This document shows positions 31,684-41,894 of a DNA stretch of 64,000 bases, one piece after another. The DNA is from Alloascoidea africana. Taxonomy: Eukaryota > Ascomycota > Alloascoideomycetes > Alloascoideales > Alloascoideaceae. Both the position numbers and the translations under genes were made by a program. The stretch's first letter is position 1. The number at the start of each line of letters is the position of its first letter. Under the pieces are notes generated by a model that was not told the origin of the DNA, made no database searches, and was given only the letters and a program-made list of their open reading frames with translations. The DNA is taken from assembly GCA_030581615.1 (NCBI GenBank), contig JAKTTT010000059.1, positions 1 to 64,000 on the forward strand, in the 5' to 3' direction.

Positions 31684-33569
31684 AGTATTGAGGATAATTT
31701 GAAGTATAATGTCCAGTTTCTTTGGATAAACAAAATACAGTAGCAGTTTCTTCCTCTTTTATAATGTGATTGCTTTGAACCTTTTGAACCGATTGCGCTC
31801 AACCTTCTGCCATATTGCTTTTTATTTCTTCTTTATTTTCCCGAATTGAGCTTTTCTTAAGCATTTAGGGTGGCAATATAACCAGCAACCCCCCGCATTA
31901 TTCACGTTGTTGTTTATTTCGAACCCGAAGAAGCTGAAATCATACTTTTCGTTCTTTATCTTTTTCTGTTCTAAATCGCGTGACTATAAACCTTTCTGAA
32001 GTTCTTAATGTTGAAATCATTTAATTAGATACGGAGTGTTTCTCCCACTTTTCAATTCGCGAACTTGAGGAATTCCACAAATTTCGGGAAACAGAGGGTT
32101 TAATTGTGTTTTTTTGTGGCTTAATTAGAACGACTCTAACAAACCCATAACTACTGCTCTGATTTACTTTGCATTTTTGAGAAAAAGTTGATCTCAATAT
32201 ATTCGCTTTTCTCGACCATTAATCGTATTTTTGAGTGAGTTAACTTTGTATATACTCTTTTAAAGGCTGCAGGCCACTCGTTTATGCTGCATCTCGCAGA
32301 AGAGTATTCTCTTTGCATTCATTCTTGCCATGTTGCCTCAAGTTTACTCGTTTTCCCGGGTTTTAGACAATTGAAACATCAATAATGATAGGGTCTTGGT
32401 GCATTTCCATATATGATAAAAGATCTTGATAATAGTAAACTGGGGCAATAATCTCCAGGATCCAAGATAATTAGAACTCTTACTGCTCCATCTAAAAGCA
32501 AACCAATGTTAGGCAGACCATAAAGATCAATGTTAACAGCAATGGACATACGTAGGCATGCAGGAATCATCAATAATAAAAGGTAAAAGGGTCAAACATG
32601 AAAAGGCCAGCTTACCAAGAAAAGACAAGTAAGTATCTCTATCTGGTACAGCTTTTTCATGGCAGGTTTAATGCTTCCTTTCAGTTTCATAAAGAAACAT
32701 TCCCAATCAGAATTACGAACGTATCAAATGCGGTGAACTTGCAAGAGTGAAATGTTATGAGAGCTATCAATGGTGCTGAAAATCATTGCAAACATCGCTT
32801 TCAACCATCAGCTCATAATGCGAGCAAGAGAAGGAAGGCTATGCACCGACATATGGGCTCATACGCTTGGATAGCTTCATTTTAATTTGAGCGAGCGTAG
32901 CAAGCATTGAAGAGTTGGTAACCACCTGTTTTTAAAATTCTGAGCCATTACTCTCATATTCATTGAAATAGTGAAAAGATGTCAGTAATCAGTTTATTAC
33001 AGCATTTTTGAGAAAGAAATGTTGTGGTAAAAGCATGTTTGCTTCAAGCTATTTTGAAAATATCTTAGAATTAGTTGATCAAATAGATAACTACGCGTGG
33101 GACCTTTTGAACTTCTACAAGGACTTTAATAACTAGGGTTGCGTTAGCCAATTTATCCCAACACATTATTTGGTCAGTGAGAATCCGTTGATATTTAAGG
33201 TACTTCAGATTCAATCATTAATTCGCGTCCGAAAATAAGTATCTATTTTGAGGTTTGCAAATATATATGCTTTGAGATGAATGCAACAAAAAAAAAAATT
33301 AAGCTGAGAGGCCATTAAACATGAATAAATAGAACTAGAGCCATAATTTTGTTTTTAAAGAGATATACAATAACCAAATGCTAACATGCATGATCAATCA
33401 ACAACTCAAAAATCGATCAAAAATGGAGCATAGCTTTTTTTTTTTTCATTTCTTCTATTAGTTGTATCATTAGATGAATGAAAATGCTTGTGGTCCATCA
33501 GTGGCTTTCGAGTTTCCCCAACAAAATATGTGACAGGAGGGAGGAAAATCTGTCTACATTCTGTTTTGA
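31684..33569. other. Lipase promoter / PDK-like gene 3' flank
   Basis: 1.9 kb AT-rich sequence. The left part is the lipase promoter; the right part is the 3' flank of the kinase gene. Only short unsupported frames occur (for example 32379-32573, minus). Confidence 0.5.
31757..31763 (-). promoter_or_regulatory. TATA box of lipase gene
   Basis: TATAAAA on the minus strand, 74-80 bp upstream of the lipase ATG, at the usual yeast spacing. Confidence 0.55.
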
Positions 33570-34955
33570 CTATGCCACTGGCTCTTTACAATAGCTCAGT
33601 TTGTTCAAATGCAAATAAACATCCGTACCATACCCTTCCATACTGATCAGTTGCACATCACCTCCAAAATATCTTGCGTAGAGTCTGCTTATTGGCAAGC
33701 CGTAGCCAAATCCAGCCATTGGAGCGCCCATCATATCTTTATTAAAGCCTGGTTCCAACTTTGGAGTATTCTTCACCGTTGTGAACATGTAATTCCAAAC
33801 ATTTGGAATATTACTGCGCGCAATTCCACCCCCCTGATCTGAAATTTTTATTGTAATGTCCTCTTTCCCATCCGCCACTATCACTTTTATCGGAGGATAG
33901 TCTTTCGGCTCATCAAAATCTGTACCATGGAGCTCCACAGTCGCCCTCAGAGAATTTTTCACAACCTCGAAAATCATGTGGTTTAGATGGGCTGGGATAT
34001 ACATAATTTCCAGGTCCGAGTCACAGATGAGCTCCACATCTGGTGCTTGGAACAAGCCATACCAATCCTCACACATTTGTCGAGCAAGTTCTATGGCTTC
34101 ACCAGTGGTTATCCTCAGATTCATTTTTGTACATATGATTCCCACGAATCCATCATCCACCAGTCTTTTCAGTTGTTGCCCTTGAAATTTTCCCGTGCCG
34201 ATGTCACATAGGGCTATATGCTGGCTTATCAGGATTCGAATTCCGATTCTGGTGGAATAGAACCGGTTCAGAAAGGATTCAATCGTGTGATGCATATAGG
34301 GGCTGAGAGGAACTTCTCCACGGGCTTTCTTCAAGGTATTGTACTCTTTTATGCCCTGTGCCACAGTTGGAACCACTGCATCATGACGCGCTCTAATCTT
34401 TGTTGCTAAAGCTGAAAAAGAGTTGGTGTACTGGAGAACTTCATCAGGCCACTCTGACATGGTTGTGGGGGAATAGTAGTTGAACATTTTGTGCAAAAAC
34501 GCTTTTGCAACTACACTCCATTTTTTGTGTTTCGGAGCTACTTTCTGTTTATCTCTTAAGTTTATATCTCGTAGTCGAAGGGTAAAGTCATCGTTGTTTT
34601 TGTTTTTTTGACTGTATAAACCATACTGAGAACTATCGGCCAATAGTTGGCTCTTCAAATCTGGGGAAATGTAGTAATCATGTGTCTTATTCTTAAACTC
34701 TAGCAAATCTTCAAAGCTCTCCTCGTACCATTTCTCGACCTTTGCTATTGATGGTATCTTGTTCAGTCCGTCGGGAAGCCGCCTCAGATCGTTGATTCTG
34801 TGGGCAATCCGCACGGGAAGCTCGTCGGTCAGAAAAAGAGAAGACCGGTACAATTGTGGGAGCGAGGGCTTGACTCCAAAACGGGCTAACTGGGGCAGAG
34901 ATAGAGTGGTTACTCCAAACTTTGCATAATGGGCTAGTTTTTTGTCCAAAGACAT
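33570..34955 (-). CDS. Mitochondrial pyruvate dehydrogenase kinase-like (PKP1/PKP2 family)
   Basis: 461-residue BCKDH/PDK-family protein kinase, which phosphorylates and inactivates the E1-alpha of pyruvate dehydrogenase in the mitochondrial matrix. An all-helical N-domain starts with LARFGVKPSLPQLYRSS…DELPVRIAHRINDLRRLP, and contains RIGIRILISQHIAL. The GHKL ATP-binding domain shows the N box EVVKNS (330-335), G1 DQGGGIA (373-379), a WNYMFTTVKNTP ATP lid, G2 GFGYGLP (415-421) and YARYFGGD. The N-terminus (Arg/Lys, hydrophobic, few acids) fits a mitochondrial presequence. About 30 extra residues around 110-145 are charged insert. Single exon. It diverges from the RBM-like gene over 238 bp of GC-rich sequence. 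Confidence 0.9.
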   Translation of the reverse strand: MSLDKKLAHYAKFGVTTLSLPQLARFGVKPSLPQLYRSSLFLTDELPVRIAHRINDLRRLPDGLNKIPSIAKVEKWYEESFEDLLEFKNKTHDYYISPDLKSQLLADSSQYGLYSQKNKNNDDFTLRLRDINLRDKQKVAPKHKKWSVVAKAFLHKMFNYYSPTTMSEWPDEVLQYTNSFSALATKIRARHDAVVPTVAQGIKEYNTLKKARGEVPLSPYMHHTIESFLNRFYSTRIGIRILISQHIALCDIGTGKFQGQQLKRLVDDGFVGIICTKMNLRITTGEAIELARQMCEDWYGLFQAPDVELICDSDLEIMYIPAHLNHMIFEVVKNSLRATVELHGTDFDEPKDYPPIKVIVADGKEDITIKISDQGGGIARSNIPNVWNYMFTTVKNTPKLEPGFNKDMMGAPMAGFGYGLPISRLYARYFGGDVQLISMEGYGTDVYLHLNKLSYCKEPVA

Positions 34956-35193
34956 GACGGGCTTTTGCGACCAGAGGAAAGAAGGACTAGAAGCAGTAAA
35001 GGAGAGACAGAATCGGCACCCAGGACGTTATTTGAATAATTACACCACCGGGCTCTTTCGTGTTCCTGAGGTCCGAGGTCCTGTCACAGGTCCGGAACCA
35101 CGATCCCAGAACTCCCGGGAAAGCATGTAGGGCTGGGAGTCGCGACCCTTGTCTCAGTGAACAGCCAAGAGGAGCGCACAGTGCCATGAAAGA

Positions 35194-36859
35194 ATGAAAT
35201 ACACACGCCCGTATCAGAGGGTCCAACATGATGCCAGGGAATCATTTCAGAGACGGGCGATAGAGGTTCCGGCCCACCCAAGAAGAAACCGTGCTGCTGA
35301 TTTCTACGATGATGTAGGCCATGATGAGGTGGGCACGTACGATCTAACTGATTACTATGAAGATGGAGACTTTGATCCGGACAAGGTGGACCATTATTCC
35401 CCTACAAATGAAGCCAACCCTTCTTGCGTTTTAATGATCAAACGAATTCCGGATTCTTTGGATTTGAAAGAAATTGTGATGACAGTCAACAATCTGAACC
35501 GAGATCTAGCGGAGAAGAATGGAACCAGTCCACAATGTGATCCCATCGTCTTAAGGGAAACTCTTTTGAAGAAGAGTCATAGATGGAACGCAAGAGTTGA
35601 GTTTGATACTCTGGAGCAGGCTATGGACTTTTTCAACTTCTATCCCTCGATGAGCCTATTGTCTGACGTAGAAGGCAAAGTTCACCAGCTTGATTTGAAG
35701 TATAAACGAGATACTTTGTCGAATGACTGGGCATGCCGATTTGTACGATTTTTGACTTGTATATTTCAGCAAAGCGAGCACATTCTAACTTAATTCAACA
35801 ACCAGTGTAATGCGGTGAATCCTAGTGTTCGGGCATCATGTACCGAATGTCGTCAACTGATAGAAGGTAAGCTTATACAAAGATTTTGACAGTTAAGCAA
35901 TATACTAAGATGATTGGAATTCAGAGGGTTCAGCAGAAGGCGTTTCCAATAAACCGAACGAACGGTTTAACAATGGACAGAAAGATATCGGAGATTCCCC
36001 ATCCCAGTTTTTATTGATCCGTGGACTAGTCGCTGATTTTACAGAAAAATCGTTATTCGATGAGCTAGACAGTATGAATATCCCCATAAAGCGAGCTCTA
36101 CTTGTTAAAAGAAAGCAACTGAGACAGTCTTCGACAAACATGGGGTTTGCGTTTATCGAACTGAATACGATCGAGGAAGCTACTAAAAGTGTAGGACACT
36201 ATAACGGACATGGGAACAAGGGCAAGAAAGAGTCGCTTTTGCTTGGTGGCCAAAGAGTTTCCCTCTCTTTTATACATCTTGGAGTGTTTATGCCTGTGAT
36301 GGATGGAGAAGAAGCATTCGGATTTAGGACTAACAAAGGTGTTTACATGAGATACTGGGATACCCAAGCTATGATCACAGAGTATCCAGAGCCTGCAAAA
36401 GATCAATTGAATGAGCAGCATCAGAGGGAGAAGGAAGATGTGGGTAAGAGCAGAAAGCATAGAAAGAAGAGAAAGTGGAAGGATGTGGTGGAGAAAGAAA
36501 AAGAAAAAGAAAAAGCGCCATCAGTTATCCAATCCCAATTACAGGTTTGGCAGTCTAGACAGGAGGAATTGAAGAACACAGAGAGTTCGATTGATAAACC
36601 GTCCCACGAGTCAGACACAGAAGGGAGCATACGGCAAGGTGAGCATTCATTTATGGATAAAGAAGCCTCAGTTTGCGTCTTGTGTTTCCGGAAATTTGCA
36701 AGCATAGAAGAGTTGTATGAGCACAATTTAAAGAGCGCCTATCACAGATATCGACTACAAGAACTTTGCAACTTTCCAAATGTCGATAAGAATCTTGAGG
36801 CTGTTATTATAATGGAACAATTGTCAAAGGGGTCAAAAACGCGGAGAACTTGCACCTAA
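35194..36859 (+). CDS. RBM5/RBM10-like RNA-binding splicing factor, three exons
   Basis: 514-residue nuclear RNA-binding protein. Exons 35194-35742, 35806-35866 and 35925-36859. Order: acidic N-terminus, RRM1 (about 75-170, CVLMIKRIP), RanBP2-type zinc finger spanning the first splice junction (W-x-C-x2-C-N-x2-N-x6-C-x2-C, DWACRF|CNAVNP), RRM2 (about 230-330; FLLIRGL, GFAFIEL), a basic KHRKKRKWK NLS and a C2H2 finger CVLCFRKFASIEELYEH (454-477). This is the architecture of metazoan RBM5/RBM10 and fission-yeast Rbm10, but it ends just after the C2H2 finger with no G-patch. Introns are GT..AG with CTAAC and CTAAG branch sites. No S. cerevisiae orthologue is known to me. Exon 1 alone would stop 17 codons into intron 1. 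Confidence 0.85.
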
Positions 36860-37304
36860 TCAAACAGGAAACGGTTATACCCCCCTCTCTTCTCCATAGA
36901 CGCATTCGATCTGGCATTTAATGGTTTAATGAGCAAGAAGTAGATTAATCCGTATCCTGTACAAACTTGTATATTCGGCACATCGTTTTCCAGGCCTCTG
37001 TGGGTACAATGAAATTGGCCCTACCCACCACGGCTTTGTGGCTGGAATGTTCCTGGCGGGGAATTGCAACCTGAAAACGAGAGATATCAAATAGGTTCCC
37101 GTAGAGACTCCAGATCTATAGTCGTTGCCTTAATAGAGTCAGCCAAGTTCGAGGAGCAGAATCTGTGGGTTTGGAATTAACCCCAGGTTAGATTAGAGTG
37201 GAAACGGTTTTCGGCGTATCGGGAAGAGCAACAATTGATCTACTTGTATTTAAAGAAGGCGACTTGCACACTTGTTTTCTCTACACAAAACCTAATTTCC
37301 GATC
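36860..37304. other. Promoter region of DUF3237 gene
   Basis: 445 bp between the RBM-like stop and the DUF3237 start, same strand. A TATTTAAA element at about 37247 could serve as TATA box. No gene is seen. Confidence 0.45.
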
Positions 37305-37925
37305 ATGTCTGATCCACAGCCTATTCTCAAACCAGTTTTGTTCATCCACTTGGAGGCTGAAGAGCCCAGGCACATCTATGGCAATCCCAACGATGATCTC
37401 AGTGAGTCCAATTGAGAGTTGCATACTCTACTGTGCCTTTTATCCTCCCCCCAGTTACATCCCCAATTAATTGCTGTGCTTCGACCGCATGCAATTGGAC
37501 TAACTAAAAGTTCCATGAAAATAGCCAGTGTAGTTGTCAAAAAAGGAACTGTGAAATCGCTTGATGAAAATTTCCCCTTTGACGCCGTGATTGACTACGG
37601 TTACGATGATCTCACTTCAAAGGACGGCAAAATCGTGAACCTTGACTGTAAACTCTATGGCAAGACCAAGGAGCAGCACGGGGTCTATCTGACCTACTAC
37701 GGTGTCGTCGAGTTCAACGAGACGGTTGCCAGCGTCACTGGCGGGAAATCCAAAGATATGAGCTTTACAGACGGTTATGTGACCTGTAACCCCGTCTTCA
37801 CAGTCGACGCCAAAGCGACCAAAGAGCAATGGGTCCGGAACTACAACTTGGTAGGAAAGGGGAGGTTTCTCCGAGACGAAAACGGCGGACTGATTGTGCA
37901 GTACTATGTTTACCTAGTGAAATAG
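37305..37925 (+). CDS. DUF3237-family protein, one intron
   Basis: 165-residue small beta-barrel protein of the fungal DUF3237 family; function unknown. Exons 37305-37401 and 37525-37925. Exon 1 starts MSDPQPILKPVLFIHLEAEEP; the intron 37402-37524 has GTGAGT, an ACTAAC branch (about 37499) and ATAG, and exon 2 opens with SVVVKKGTVKSLDENF. Conserved segments are DCKLYGKTK, GVYLTYYGVV, VTGGKSKDMSF and VGKGRFLRDENGGLIVQYYVYLVK. The earlier CCCAG acceptor at 37452-37455 gives an early stop in the joined frame, so the later acceptor is favoured. No signal peptide; probably cytosolic. Confidence 0.8.
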
Positions 37926-38397
37926 CCAGATAGATAGGGAGGCAGTTGTCTCTAAAACTAAAAGGACCATGACTGCATTTTGCCATTTGATCCCCATATC
38001 CCTCAAGCGCCGGGCGGATTGGGCTGTGTGCTTCGGAAGGAGTAGCCGGCCAGGAGTCTCTACATCACCTCCCCCGGCTCCCAGCATCTGAGTCCCAACC
38101 TTCCGAAATCGTCGCCCCATTTCGGGCCCCATGCGCTGACCTTGTGCATTGCATGGGAGCTTGGAGACGATTGTGTATGGCCGTGGGACGAGATCATGGC
38201 AAGTGGGCAAGGCCAAGGGCCATGGCGACAAGTTCGAAATTGGAATTGGTGCATCGCCGATCGCGAGGTAGATCTGGAAACGGTCATGGTGCTGGAAGAT
38301 CCATATAAATTGCCCCTTGTTTCCTTTTCTTTCTCTTTTCTTTGTTATCCTTCTTCAATTGATATCCTCCTATCAAGTATACTCTTTTAACAACACA
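37926..38397. other. Promoter of first glycine-zipper gene
   Basis: 472 bp, GC-rich in the middle (38020-38110), ending in a TATA box at 38304-38309 and a polypyrimidine leader. No gene is seen. Confidence 0.5.
38304..38309 (+). promoter_or_regulatory. TATA box of glycine-zipper gene 1
   Basis: TATAAA 89-94 bp upstream of the ATG at 38398, followed by a CT-rich stretch typical of strongly expressed yeast genes. Confidence 0.6.
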
Positions 38398-38721
38398 ATG
38401 GGTGAAGCTGATTCTTTTTACGGTGCTGAACAAAGCCGAAGCCAGGGTGGTTCCCAGCAAGGTGGCTACCAACAACAGGGCCAACAGGGAGGCATCAATG
38501 CCCAGGAAGGTGAGCGTGGAATTGGAGGTGCCATTGTTGGAGGAGTTGCTGGTGGAATTATCGGCAAGTTGACTGGACACACAAAGACTGGTGCTGCCGC
38601 CGGCGCTGCCATTGGCCTCTTCGATGACAAGATCAAGGACGGCTTCAAGAAGCTTTCTGGTGGAAACAAGGAGGAGAGCGGATATCAAGCTGGAGGCCCA
38701 GGTAACCAAGGAAAGTGGTAA
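38398..38721 (+). CDS. Glycine-zipper small protein (paralogue 1)
   Basis: 107-residue protein of unknown function. A Gln/Gly-rich N-terminus (GGSQQGGYQQQGQQGG) precedes a glycine-zipper hairpin, GIGGAIVGGVAGGIIGKLTGH, then TKTGAAAGAAIGLFDDKIKDG, at about residues 40-80. The G-x3-G spacing would let two helices pack in a membrane. No signal peptide; the C-terminus is GGPGNQGKW. Its core is nearly identical to that of the next gene (39712-40320), so the two arose by tandem duplication. ATG at 38398 is set by the TATA box and homology start; no in-frame ATG lies upstream nearby. Stress or wall role is possible but unproven. Confidence 0.82.
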   Translation: MGEADSFYGAEQSRSQGGSQQGGYQQQGQQGGINAQEGERGIGGAIVGGVAGGIIGKLTGHTKTGAAAGAAIGLFDDKIKDGFKKLSGGNKEESGYQAGGPGNQGKW

Positions 38722-39711
38722 TTACCTGCTCTAAAAGTCTGAGCATGAACATGGATAGATAGGATTCTGGACTATTTGGAAAGAAATCTTATGCAGAATA
38801 AAGCTCAGTTATGTTATGGACGTATTGAAAAGAAATTTCTAAATATTTTAATGCTATACGATTGTTGAAGCTGTCTAATTGTGTTTCTGGATCTAGAAAT
38901 TGAATGTTTTAGGATTTGTTTGTAGCAAGGTGGTGATGATTTTGTAAAAGATGATGACATCGGACAATTTACGGATCCACGTTTTGATTTGATCCGCGTC
39001 CACACTAAACAAAACCCCAATGAAACCAATTCTTCCTTTTTCCCGGATTCTGGTTCAATTGCCAAGACCCCCGAATGAAATGCCGCTGGTCTTGTTATCC
39101 CCTGTATGGGATGGGGGAAGAATTTAGAAGGAGAAGTTGGAATCTAGGTCTCAATCGGCCAGCTTTAGACCGTTGTTTGATTTGCTCATCTCTGGCTTAG
39201 ATCTAACTCCAGGTCCAACTCCACCTCAGCTTCGCATCGCAAGCAGCATACGCAAACCAACAATGTGGAAAAGACCAATAGGGCAGGTATGCATCGGGTT
39301 TTCTCAAATTGTGAAATTGGCTCATTCACACATAATGGTGTTAAACCGCGCGTTTCATCCCATCAAAGTTTTGTAATTAACGTCCATAATACATATCATA
39401 GAGCGAATCGGCAAAAGCCAAAAGCCCCAGCCTCTGAAAATAAAGCGGACCACACAAAGAAAAGGTGCTGTTTCAATGTAATGTCACGATTATTTCTGTA
39501 AAGCCGATCGTTAGTCTCGAACTATCTTCCCCATTGATTGATTAATTGACGACGGACCGCTTCCTCAGGTTTAGAATCTCTATAAAAGGAGCATCGACCG
39601 CCGTCTTTTTTCCCCTAGAGACTATAACCCTTTCATTCTTGTTATTTCCTCTGACTGATTGATTGATTGATTCGTTCTTACAAAAACTAAGCTTGTGTGG
39701 TACTTATAAAA
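38722..39711. other. Promoter of second glycine-zipper gene
   Basis: 990 bp. STRE-like CCCCT cores occur near 39098 and 39613, TATAAAA at 39581-39587 and a (TTGA)n/GATT tract at 39655-39672. No gene is seen. Confidence 0.5.
39581..39587 (+). promoter_or_regulatory. TATA box of glycine-zipper gene 2
   Basis: TATAAAA about 125 bp upstream of the ATG at 39712. Confidence 0.6.
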
Positions 39712-40320
39712 ATGGGAAGATACGACAACGACAATAACTACAACAACGACAACGATAACGATAACCAAGGCGAACGAGGAATTGGAGGCGCAATTGTTGG
39801 TGGAGTTGCCGGTGGAGTGCTTGGGAAACTCACAGGCCATACCAAGACTGGAGCTGCTGCTGGTGCTACAATTGGCCTCTTTGATGACAAGATTAAAAAT
39901 GCCATTGGAGGTGGAAAGGACGACGATGACAGTGATGACGAGAAACATGGTAAAAAATATGGTTCAGGAAGAAATGAAGATAGCTATGGCGGCGGTCGTC
40001 GAGATGATGATCGCCATGATGGTGGCAGCGGCGGCTTTGGAGGCCGCCATGGAGGCCGTCAAGAAGGTGGATATGGCGGTGGCAATGAAGGCGGATACGG
40101 CGGAAGACAAGAAGGTGGTTATGGCGGAAGACAAGAAGGAGGATATGGCGGAAGACAAGAAGGAGGATATGGTGGCAGACAGGAAGGAGGATACGGCGGA
40201 AGACAAGATGATGACAACAGATACGGCGGCAGACGAGATGACGATGATAGATACGGCAGTGGCAGACGCGATGAAGGTGGTTATGGAGGCAACCGCAATG
40301 AAGGAAGTGGCAGATGGTAA
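39712..40320 (+). CDS. Glycine-zipper protein with GGYGGRQE repeats (paralogue 2)
   Basis: 202-residue paralogue of the preceding gene. A short Asn/Asp-rich N-terminus leads into ERGIGGAIVGGVAGGVLGKLTGH and TKTGAAAGATIGLFDDKIKNA. A long hydrophilic tail follows, with acidic DDDDSDDEKHG, then six 8-residue units GGYGG(R/G)(Q/N)E/D at 40066-40209, and arginine/aspartate-rich DDDDRYGSGRRDEGGYGG ending SGRW. Both paralogues end in -KW/-RW. The Arg-Gly-Tyr composition is low-complexity and could phase-separate or bind RNA; this is inference. The ATG follows ACTTATAAAA, with TATA at 39581. Confidence 0.8.
   Translation: MGRYDNDNNYNNDNDNDNQGERGIGGAIVGGVAGGVLGKLTGHTKTGAAAGATIGLFDDKIKNAIGGGKDDDDSDDEKHGKKYGSGRNEDSYGGGRRDDDRHDGGSGGFGGRHGGRQEGGYGGGNEGGYGGRQEGGYGGRQEGGYGGRQEGGYGGRQEGGYGGRQDDDNRYGGRRDDDDRYGSGRRDEGGYGGNRNEGSGRW
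40066..40209 (+). repeat. Six 24 bp tandem repeats coding GGYGGRQE
   Basis: In-frame 24 bp units, six copies; the first is GGYGGGNE and the last GGYGGRQD. Near-identical third positions suggest recent expansion. Confidence 0.85.
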
Positions 40321-41894
40321 ATGAAATCTTCAATCTTTAGTTGAATGATTGATTTGGTTTATGATGATTACTATGAATAAAAATTCGGAGTTGATGATTG
40401 CACTTTCTCCATTGTAGAAACGTCTTTTCGTGGAGGAGCTTTACCATTTATTTTAGCGCGTACTTTTACATTTACGTGTGCTACATCTGTAATTTGCTGT
40501 CGGATTGTAACTGTTACTCATTTCTTGACTTACGCTTGCATTTTCATCTCCAATTATCCCTGAGCTCTGCCCGGTAAGCCATTGTTTAATACTAAGCCCC
40601 TAGCAAAGTTGCTTAGTTCAGTGTGATGAAAATAGATTGGCGATCTGGCTTGTGATATTGCTTGGACACTTAAAGTTAGGAACTAGGACTGAAAAAGAAA
40701 GATACATAGGTTTAGGCGGTTGTTAGTCAATGGCTAGCTACAAGCACTATGCAAAAATGCTTGATAAGAAGAACCAAGACCAGTGCCATCTTTAACATTT
40801 GAATTTACTGTCTGAGATTCAAAAACATTGTTGAAAGTAAAATGGTAGTGTCTGATCAACACTGGCGGACATTCAATTCCAAACTCGGGACTGGCGCTTG
40901 CACGTTTTGTACAGATCAGGAAACCCGATTTTCCTAGATTGGAAATAGGACTAAACGAAATCCACCAACCAATTAGCCTTCAGCCGAAGCTGCATCGGCA
41001 ATTTTGTCCCTGACAAACACCCTCGGCACACATCCCAGTCTTTTTTTAAATTTTAGTAGGATTCCGGCGGGAAAAATTCATAAGAGAAATCTCGGAAGAG
41101 TTGTTTCAAAAGTCTTATGGATGCGGGATGAAGAGAGGAAAAAATGTTTCCAATACTGATCCCGTTTGAATTTCCGAAAACCCTACATAAAATGACGTAA
41201 TTTATAACAAAGATATGTTGATGCTTCTACCAAATGCAAAAGTTGTGCCATTCAGTGTGGGCTTAAGGCATCATAAAATGCTGGAGAAAACATGATGTGA
41301 TTATTTCAAATTTTAATCAAGTTCTGTTACGGTATGAACGTAGGCACAGCTAAGTGAACCAAGCCAATGGAATCGTAACCCCTGACCAACGAATTTGTCT
41401 CAAGGCCATCTGGATCACATGGATATTTCACTGGGAAATTGCCTTCAACAGTCTATTTTAATTCTCTACACTTTTTGATGTTATAAAGAGTATATACGCT
41501 GCAAGAATCATATTTGAACGTGATGAGGCATATATCAGTCTCAAGCTAAGGCAGATTAACAGTTAAATTCAGGTGCTAGTGAGATCAATTGAACTAGCAG
41601 ATTAAAATGCTTTTCCACAGGAAACACTTGTTTTAAGTCAGATGAGAAGGGACATGGACATATCTCTATGCTTGAGAAAAAAATGAAACTCCATGAAAAT
41701 TAAAAACTCGGAAGCTTCAAACACACATGTGTGTAAAATAAAATCCAAACCAAACGAAAAAAAAAATAGGAACCAAGTAAAGGAATGACTATGCGGAAAA
41801 GACTTCAAAAATACAAAGGATGGTTGTAAATGCAGTACTAAACACAGAATTGCAATTCTTTTTTTTGTTCTTTTTTCACTGAAAAGTATGATCA
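40321..41894. other. 1.6 kb between convergent genes
   Basis: Non-coding gap between the 3' ends of glycine-zipper gene 2 and the Mid2-like gene. It is AT-rich with an A-run near 41755-41765. Only short frames near the right end, with no support. Confidence 0.5.

Noticed and set aside
39782-40333. Met- and His-rich long frames over the glycine-zipper repeat gene
   Set aside because: Alternative-phase readings of the 24 bp repeat; the Gly/Tyr frame matches its paralogue.
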